Origin: M2408 sp040386975
Lineage (GTDB): Bacteria; Bacteroidota; Bacteroidia; Flavobacteriales_D; Crocinitomicaceae
NCBI GenBank assembly: GCA_040386975.1
Contig: JAZKEO010000039.1
Span: forward strand, 1-9,962
Length of the DNA: 9,962 nucleotides
Direction of reading: 5' to 3'
Part shown: one piece after another, positions 6,093-9,962 of the stretch
Numbering within the stretch: position 1 is the first letter of the stretch
How the letters are laid out: the number at the start of each line of letters is the position of its first letter
Position numbers and translations under genes: made by a program
Notes under the pieces: generated by a model
The model's input: the letters and a program-made list of their open reading frames with translations, nothing else
Told to the model about the DNA's origin: nothing
Databases searched by the model: none

Positions 6093-6215
6093 AATAAAAA
6101 AAAGGATGAAATATTCATTTAACAAAATTTAAGAGTTCTAATTACCAACTTATTACTACATTCATACGTATTATAGATGTAGGATTTGACAACATAAACT
6201 TAATAAACCAATATC

Positions 6216-7085
6216 ATGAGACAGCTAAAAATAACCAAACAAGTAACTAACAGGGAAGATGCTTCTTTGGATAAGTACTTGCAAGAAATCGGTCGAGAAG
6301 ACATGATTTCTGCTGATGAAGAAGTTCAGTTGGCTTTATTGATTCGTGCAGGCGACCAAAACGCCTTAAACAAATTGACTCGTGCAAATTTACGTTTCGT
6401 GGTTTCTGTTGCTAAACAATATCAAAACCAAGGTTTAACGCTTCCAGATTTGATTAACGAAGGAAATATTGGTTTGATTAAAGCGGCTCAACGTTTTGAT
6501 GAATCGAGAGGTTTTAAATTCATTTCTTACGCTGTTTGGTGGATTCGTCAGTCAATTCTTCAAGCTTTGGCTGAGCAAGCTCGTATCGTGCGTTTGCCTT
6601 TGAATAAAATTGGAACAATAAATAAAATAAATAGAGCTTATTCTGAATTAGAGCAAAAGTTTGAAAGACCACCATCAGCTGATGAATTATCCGAATTTTT
6701 GGATTTATCAGTAGAAGACATCAGACAATCGCTTTCAAATACGAATAGACATTTATCCATGGATGCTCCATTGAGCGAAAGTGAGGACAATTCCTCTAGT
6801 ATGTATGACGTTTTACCGAATACATATATGAATAGTCCAGAAACTGAATTAGTTAGTGAATCTTTGCGAAAAGATATCGATAGATCTTTATCAACCTTAA
6901 CACTTCGTGAAGGCGAAGTTGTTAGACTCTACTACGGATTGAACGGAAAGTACCCTCTAACATTGGAGGAGATAGGCGAGAAGTTCGATTTAACTCGAGA
7001 ACGAGTGAGACAGATAAAGGAAAAAGCAATTCGAAGATTAAAACATACTTCCCGAAGCCGGATGCTAAAATCATACCTAGGTTAG
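6216..7085 (+). CDS. rpoD: Primary sigma factor RpoD (sigma-70, short Bacteroidota type)
   Basis: The housekeeping sigma factor directing RNA polymerase to most promoters. At 289 residues it is about half the length of E. coli RpoD, because region 1.1 and the non-conserved insert are absent, as is usual in Bacteroidota. Region 1.2 is at about 16-40 (DASLDKYLQEIGRE). Region 2 is at about 55-120, including LPDLINEGNIGLIKAAQRFD (76-95) for core binding and FKFISYAVWWIRQSI (100-114) for melting and -7 box recognition. Region 3 is at about 125-185. Region 4 ends in a helix-turn-helix, TLEEIGEKFDLTRERVRQIKEKAIRRL at 249-275, for the -33 element. The start MRQLKITKQVTNRE is the standard N-terminus in the phylum. 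The gene is monocistronic, with a long upstream spacer and a strong terminator at 7127-7174. GC is higher than in neighbouring spacers, as expected for a highly expressed gene. Confidence 0.97.
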   Translation: MRQLKITKQVTNREDASLDKYLQEIGREDMISADEEVQLALLIRAGDQNALNKLTRANLRFVVSVAKQYQNQGLTLPDLINEGNIGLIKAAQRFDESRGFKFISYAVWWIRQSILQALAEQARIVRLPLNKIGTINKINRAYSELEQKFERPPSADELSEFLDLSVEDIRQSLSNTNRHLSMDAPLSESEDNSSSMYDVLPNTYMNSPETELVSESLRKDIDRSLSTLTLREGEVVRLYYGLNGKYPLTLEEIGEKFDLTRERVRQIKEKAIRRLKHTSRSRMLKSYLG

Positions 7086-7126
7086 GCGAGAAGATCATTT
7101 TTTAATTTTTGAATTTAATGTTTAAC

Positions 7127-7174
7127 AGAGCGACAACTATAGAACTTAATCTATGGGTCGCTCTTTATTTTTTT
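7127..7174 (+). terminator. Rho-independent terminator of rpoD
   Basis: AGAGCGAC (7127-7134) pairs perfectly with GTCGCTCT (7157-7164) and is followed by TTATTTTTTT (7165-7174). Within the 22-nt loop a short inner stem can form (ATAG with CTAT). The 3' arm and T-tract lie inside the last codons of the convergent gene at 7151-7735. On the minus strand no T-tract follows the stem, so it acts mainly for rpoD. Confidence 0.9.
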
Positions 7175-7735
7175 GATTAAATTTACAAAATCGACAGGTA
7201 CTTTTTTTAAAGAGTCATGTGTACCTTTTATAGAATAAATTTTTTGAAAAGAAAAGAATTTTCTAGATTCCAGATTTTGTTGACTAATTTGCTTGTACCA
7301 ACCAAATTTTTCGTCATGTATTAAATATTCATTAGTTAAGAATGTTTTACCTATATATTTTGATTTGTACCTTTTTATAAGTTTATTTTTAGGATTCAAT
7401 CCTAACATAACAGAATCTGAAATTTGACTATAATTGTTTTTAAAAGTATCAAAACTTGTAGTATCAGGAATTATTCGAACAATAAGTTGTGATTTTGTTT
7501 CTTGATTATAAAATCTGGCACAAAAATTATTCTTTATATTCAAAAAGTCCATAGAATTTAATTTCCAATTATTATTTAGATTAAATTTTATAGGGTAAAT
7601 TTTACAAACTAATAAATCCAATTCATTTTCATCTTTTTTATTTTCATCGTTAAAGTAATGAAACATCATAAATACAAAAAATGATAATGAAAAAATCATT
7701 AATGAGTATTTTGAAGTATTATATTTGTGCTTCAT
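7151..7735 (-). CDS. Hypothetical membrane-anchored protein, low GC
   Basis: I do not recognise this 194-residue protein. It has a short basic N-terminus (MKHKYNTSKYS), one hydrophobic segment at about residues 12-28 (LMIFSLSFFVFMMFHYF) and then a polar Lys/Asn-rich domain. This predicts a signal anchor with the rest outside the cytoplasm, or a cleaved export signal. There is no lipobox cysteine at the end of the hydrophobic stretch. It begins 27 bp after the MbnH-like gene on the same strand and has no clear promoter of its own, so it may be the third gene of that operon. Base composition differs: sampled 60-base blocks are 20-25% GC, against about 40% in the adjacent diheme gene and 48% in rpoD. 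This is compatible with recent acquisition or weak constraint. Its 3' end overlaps the rpoD terminator. Confidence 0.75.
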   Translation of the reverse strand: MKHKYNTSKYSLMIFSLSFFVFMMFHYFNDENKKDENELDLLVCKIYPIKFNLNNNWKLNSMDFLNIKNNFCARFYNQETKSQLIVRIIPDTTSFDTFKNNYSQISDSVMLGLNPKNKLIKRYKSKYIGKTFLTNEYLIHDEKFGWYKQISQQNLESRKFFSFQKIYSIKGTHDSLKKVPVDFVNLIKKIKSDP

Positions 7736-7762
7736 AAATTAATTTCATTTTTGTCAAATAAT

Positions 7763-8833
7763 TTATTCCTCAGAAAACTCCTTATTATTTACAAATTCAT
7801 AATCCGTCAGCGTATTCAAAAAAATTTTCAATAATCCTTTTTGTTCAGCATCCAACTGCACTCCACCTTGATTAGCATATTCAATCAAAGGGTCTATTGT
7901 TGGGGAAACATGAATTCCACTTGAATAATGTTCAATCACTTCATCCAAAGTTTGAAAACGTCCATCGTGCATGTAAGGAGCTGTTAAAGCAATGTTTCTT
8001 AAACTTGGAACTTTAAACTTTCCTCTGTCATTGCTATTTCCAGTTACAAGTTCACGACCTAAATCTAGTTGAATGGCATCTAAACCATTGTTGCTGAATT
8101 TTTTAACTTGCATCAGAGGGCCATTGTGACAATGAAAACAATCTGCTCCATTCAAACTTTTAAATAAGTCATATCCAGCCCATTCTTCGTTTGAAATTTG
8201 ATTTTTTATGATTTCCTCCGAGGAATTTAAGTCCAAAGAATATTCAATTTTATACATCACATCGTATTTGGATGTTGCAGAAATTAATGTCCGTAAAAAT
8301 TGCGAAATCGCTTTACTGATGAATGTTTTGTCAATCGTTTCAGTTTTGAAAACACGGTAAAATTGTGAGCGATAAATATCGTTTGCATTGATTTTTTTTG
8401 CTGCTTCTTCCCATTCTAGATGCATCTCAACAGGGTTTGGAACTGGAGCTAAAATTTGTTCTTCCAATGTTTTTGCCCTTCCATCCCAAAAGAAAAAATC
8501 TTGCCAGCCTAAATTCACCAATGCCATAGAATTGCGATTCCCCAAAGTTCCGTTTACACCTTCAGAATATCTTTTTGGATCACTAAAGGCATATTTTTGA
8601 TCGTGACAAGAAGCACAAGAAATGGAATTATCTAAACTTAGTTTTTTATCGTAAAACAATTTTTTTCCTAAAGCAACACCTTCAACACTTATCGGATTGT
8701 CTTCAGGAATTAGCATTTGAGGAAAATGATTCGGAATTTTTAGTTCATAAGGCGTAATTTCAGAAATAGAAGTTTCTTTCTTACAAGCCCAAACGACAAA
8801 AGCTATGAGAACAATTAAGCCAAAATACTTCAT
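7763..8833 (-). CDS. Diheme cytochrome c peroxidase, MbnH/MauG-like lipoprotein
   Basis: An exported diheme enzyme of the bacterial cytochrome c peroxidase/MauG family. The N-terminus MKYFGLIVLIAFVVWAC is a lipoprotein signal with Cys17 as the acylation site. The two haem-binding CXXCH motifs are CASCH (73-77) and CFHCH (232-236). Other family signatures are FFWDGRAKTLEEQ (114-126), PNPVEM (132-137), VPSLRNIALTAPYMHDGRF (275-293) and the following TLDEVIEHY. At 356 residues it is full length. Its start overlaps the stop of the MbnP-like gene as ATGA, so the two are translationally coupled. MbnH in methanotrophs oxidises a tryptophan of its MbnP partner to kynurenine rather than detoxifying peroxide, and the gene pairing makes that the best functional guess here. 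An ordinary peroxidase role remains possible. Haem attachment requires export and the cytochrome c maturation machinery, not seen in this window. Confidence 0.9.
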   Translation of the reverse strand: MKYFGLIVLIAFVVWACKKETSISEITPYELKIPNHFPQMLIPEDNPISVEGVALGKKLFYDKKLSLDNSISCASCHDQKYAFSDPKRYSEGVNGTLGNRNSMALVNLGWQDFFFWDGRAKTLEEQILAPVPNPVEMHLEWEEAAKKINANDIYRSQFYRVFKTETIDKTFISKAISQFLRTLISATSKYDVMYKIEYSLDLNSSEEIIKNQISNEEWAGYDLFKSLNGADCFHCHNGPLMQVKKFSNNGLDAIQLDLGRELVTGNSNDRGKFKVPSLRNIALTAPYMHDGRFQTLDEVIEHYSSGIHVSPTIDPLIEYANQGGVQLDAEQKGLLKIFLNTLTDYEFVNNKEFSEE

Positions 8834-9597
8834 GGAATAAAACTAAATGAATTGGCAAAATTGGTAATGACTTTAGAACTTATTGCTTCTTGACCTGCAG
8901 CGGTATGCGAAGTAAACTCGGTTTTTAAATCAATGTTTTGAGGAGAAAGTAAAAATTGATTTAAGTCGATTTTTAAACTGGCAGAAGTCAAATAAGTTGA
9001 AACTACTTTCCAAGGAATGGAAGGAAAGCTTAAAAAGCCTTTGTTTTCATCTTTTCCTATGTGAAAAGTAACAAAATGGTCATAATTTTCAATAGAATCG
9101 GGAATAGTATCTACTTTAGCTTCGATTTTCATGAAAATATAACCAGGGTTCCAGCCCCAATGCATTCCTCCTGCATTCATAATGTTTAGAGGGTTTGAAT
9201 TGCTAAAGGCAGATGGATCAGCATGATTTCGAGCTGAATCAACTCCAAGAATAGCATTTAATTGCGTGAAATCGGAGGAAATTCCTTCCACTTTTAAAAA
9301 TGTATTTCCACTTTCTCGGTAATCAAAAAAGGCGATGTCTGAAAGCATTTTTGAACTTCCAGTTAAATTTGCCATGTAAAACTTGATGTCAGAAAACTGG
9401 ATTTTGTAATTTTCATTTGTCGTATAAGTTGAATCTAAATACAAAACGTCAGCTCCAAAATAAGGCTGAACCTTGATTTCTAATTCATTTTTTGGTATAA
9501 CTGGGTCAGGTTCTTCAGGTTTTTCTTTTTCACAGGAAAAAAACGCTAAAAGTGAACAAGTAAAAAGTAAGGATTTTATAGAAATAAATTTTAACAA
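8830..9597 (-). CDS. MbnP-like copper-binding lipoprotein
   Basis: An exported protein of the MbnP family, partners of MbnH diheme enzymes. I take the TTG at 9597 as the start, giving 255 residues and a textbook lipoprotein signal, MLKFISIKSLLFTCSLLAFFSC, with Cys22 as the lipidation site. An upstream in-frame TTG at 9621 would add an acidic extension (VSNSIED) and lies inside the promoter box. No ATG exists in this frame between the upstream stop (TGA at 9628-9630) and the signal peptide. After a Pro/Glu linker (EKEKPEEPDP) comes the beta-rich domain, with FSDIKFYMANL (68-78), the signature GGMHWGWNPGYIFMKIEA (143-160) containing His146, Trp147 and Trp149, and FHIG (178-181) after a second histidine. 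In studied MbnP a tryptophan becomes kynurenine and helps bind copper; Trp147 or Trp149 are candidates here. The fold call rests on the signature and the diheme neighbour. The stop overlaps the next start. Confidence 0.85.
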   Translation of the reverse strand: MLKFISIKSLLFTCSLLAFFSCEKEKPEEPDPVIPKNELEIKVQPYFGADVLYLDSTYTTNENYKIQFSDIKFYMANLTGSSKMLSDIAFFDYRESGNTFLKVEGISSDFTQLNAILGVDSARNHADPSAFSNSNPLNIMNAGGMHWGWNPGYIFMKIEAKVDTIPDSIENYDHFVTFHIGKDENKGFLSFPSIPWKVVSTYLTSASLKIDLNQFLLSPQNIDLKTEFTSHTAAGQEAISSKVITNFANSFSFIP

Positions 9598-9618
9598 GTC
9601 TTCAATTGAATTAGATAC

Positions 9619-9626
9619 CAAATTTA
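9619..9626 (-). promoter_or_regulatory. Candidate -7 box (TAAATTTG) for the MbnP-MbnH operon
   Basis: The minus strand reads TAAATTTG, an exact TAnnTTTG match, with TTTC 19 bp upstream as a near-consensus -33 element. It ends 21 nt before the TTG at 9597, the same spacing as at other genes here, and it contains the TTG at 9621. It therefore decides in favour of the downstream start. Confidence 0.55.
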
Positions 9627-9962
9627 GTCAAAAAACTTCATATCTGAAAGAAAATTTGTATTTTTAACACTTGTGAGATTTATCGTATTAATTGAACAAT
9701 TCAGTTATTGCAAAATATGCAACAACTCAAGAAGAATTATGTAAAAAATAGATATTATTTTATTGATTTTTAAAAAGTAAATGTGTTTTTGAACCACGGA
9801 GAGTAAGAGAAATAGAGGTTTTGTAAACATAAATTATTAAAAAAAATAACAACGTTATTTTAATCTTCTCTTTATCTCTTACTCTCCGTGGTAAAAGAAA
9901 AAATGCGTTAATTAAAAGAAGTGAGTATAACAGGAATTCTTACATACTGAGATTAGATAACA
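9622..9962. other. Noncoding right-edge region
   Basis: A 341-bp AT-rich stretch upstream of the MbnP operon. It contains the operon promoter region, about 115 bp (9675-9790) with only short palindromes such as TTGCA/TGCAA, the inverted-repeat element at 9793-9892, and 70 bp of sequence running off the window. No ATG-started ORF of useful length was found on either strand, and no RNA gene was recognised. Confidence 0.65.
9793..9892. repeat. 100-bp inverted-repeat element with perfect 18-bp ends
   Basis: ACCACGGAGAGTAAGAGA (9793-9810) and TCTCTTACTCTCCGTGGT (9875-9892) are exact reverse complements. Pairing can continue inward for about 7 more positions with 2 mismatches. A second hairpin sits in the interior: AAAATAAC (9843-9850) and GTTATTTT (9854-9861) around AAC. 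GC-rich CCACGGAGAG ends stand out in this AT-rich region. No coding capacity and no obvious target-site duplication. From memory and unchecked, CCACGGAGA-type inverted repeats are dispersed in many Bacteroidota genomes. Confidence 0.85.

Larger units (their letters stand above)
5884..6215. other. Divergent spacer between phosphatase gene and rpoD
   Basis: A 332-bp noncoding stretch between divergent genes. From left to right it holds the phosphatase -7 box (5900-5907), a long imperfect hairpin (5928-5992), and about 220 bp of AT-rich sequence leading to rpoD with two possible -7 boxes (TAGGTTTG at 6085-6092 and the imperfect TAGGATTTG at 6180-6188). No small ORF with plausible composition and no tRNA was recognised. 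Confidence 0.7.

Noticed and set aside
6180..6188. TAGGATTTG just upstream of rpoD as its -7 box
   Set aside because: It has one base too many between TA and TTTG. It is kept only as an alternative to the exact match at 6085-6092.
7736..7762. Separate promoter for the 7151-7735 gene
   Set aside because: The minus strand here has ATTATTTG, which misses the TA of TAnnTTTG, so read-through from the upstream genes is more likely.
8388..8600. Plus-strand open frame of 70 codons
   Set aside because: Antisense to the conserved diheme peroxidase gene; its length is a by-product of that gene's codon use and no motif is present.
9598..9621. N-terminal extension of the MbnP-like protein from a TTG at 9621
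   Set aside because: Overlaps an exact -7 box and puts acidic residues before the signal peptide; the TTG at 9597 fits better.
9473..9667. Plus-strand open frame of 64 codons rich in Ser and Phe
   Set aside because: Antisense to the mbnP signal peptide and linker and to its promoter; composition is atypical of a real protein.
9783..9902. Target-site duplication around the 18-bp inverted repeat
   Set aside because: Flanks TTTTTGA and AAAAGAAA do not match each other as direct repeats.
9893..9962. Start or end of another gene at the right edge
   Set aside because: Frames stay open to the edge on both strands but none has an ATG or a recognisable protein segment within 70 bp; not supportable.

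Overview
The window comes from an AT-rich bacterial chromosome, most likely Bacteroidota, class Flavobacteriia. The genus cannot be fixed from this sequence. The evidence is a short primary sigma factor of 289 residues without region 1.1, TAnnTTTG-type -7 promoter boxes with no Shine-Dalgarno sequences, a LuxE-like acyltransferase of the kind common in this phylum, an RsmI-like methylase paralogue, and AT-rich spacers full of palindromes. No phage, transposase, CRISPR array, tRNA or rRNA was found.

Layout, left to right. A 3' fragment of pyrB (2-322, +) is followed by rpe (445-1095, +), a membrane histidine kinase (1119-2468, +) and a LuxE/PaaK-type acyltransferase (2465-3433, +) whose start overlaps the kinase stop as ATGA. 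A spacer rich in inverted repeats (3434-3706) separates these from three minus-strand genes: a two-domain VOC/PhnB-like protein (3707-4546), an RsmI-family SAM methyltransferase (4633-5382) and a low-molecular-weight protein-tyrosine phosphatase (5422-5883). A divergent spacer of about 330 bp with a long imperfect hairpin leads to rpoD (6216-7085, +), which has a clear intrinsic terminator. A minus-strand cluster then follows: an MbnP-like lipoprotein (8830-9597), an MbnH-like diheme peroxidase (7763-8833) and a low-GC membrane-anchored protein of unknown function (7151-7735). The right edge (9622-9962) is noncoding and carries a perfect 18-bp inverted repeat.

How the genes relate. Most are housekeeping genes with no common pathway: pyrimidine synthesis, the pentose phosphate pathway, the primary sigma factor and a predicted RNA methylase. 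The one evident functional unit is the MbnP-MbnH pair. In methanotrophs the diheme enzyme oxidises a tryptophan of MbnP to kynurenine and so builds a copper site. Here the pair is translationally coupled, both proteins look like lipoproteins, and no methanobactin gene is visible in the window.

Two patterns cut across the window. First, five TAnnTTTG boxes lie 16-22 nt upstream of start codons, matching the expected specificity of the sigma factor encoded here; one of them moves the mbnP start from a TTG at 9621 to a TTG at 9597. Second, most of the longer intergenic spacers (over about 70 bp) hold a different palindromic or 7-nt-periodic element, which suggests families of dispersed non-coding repeats.
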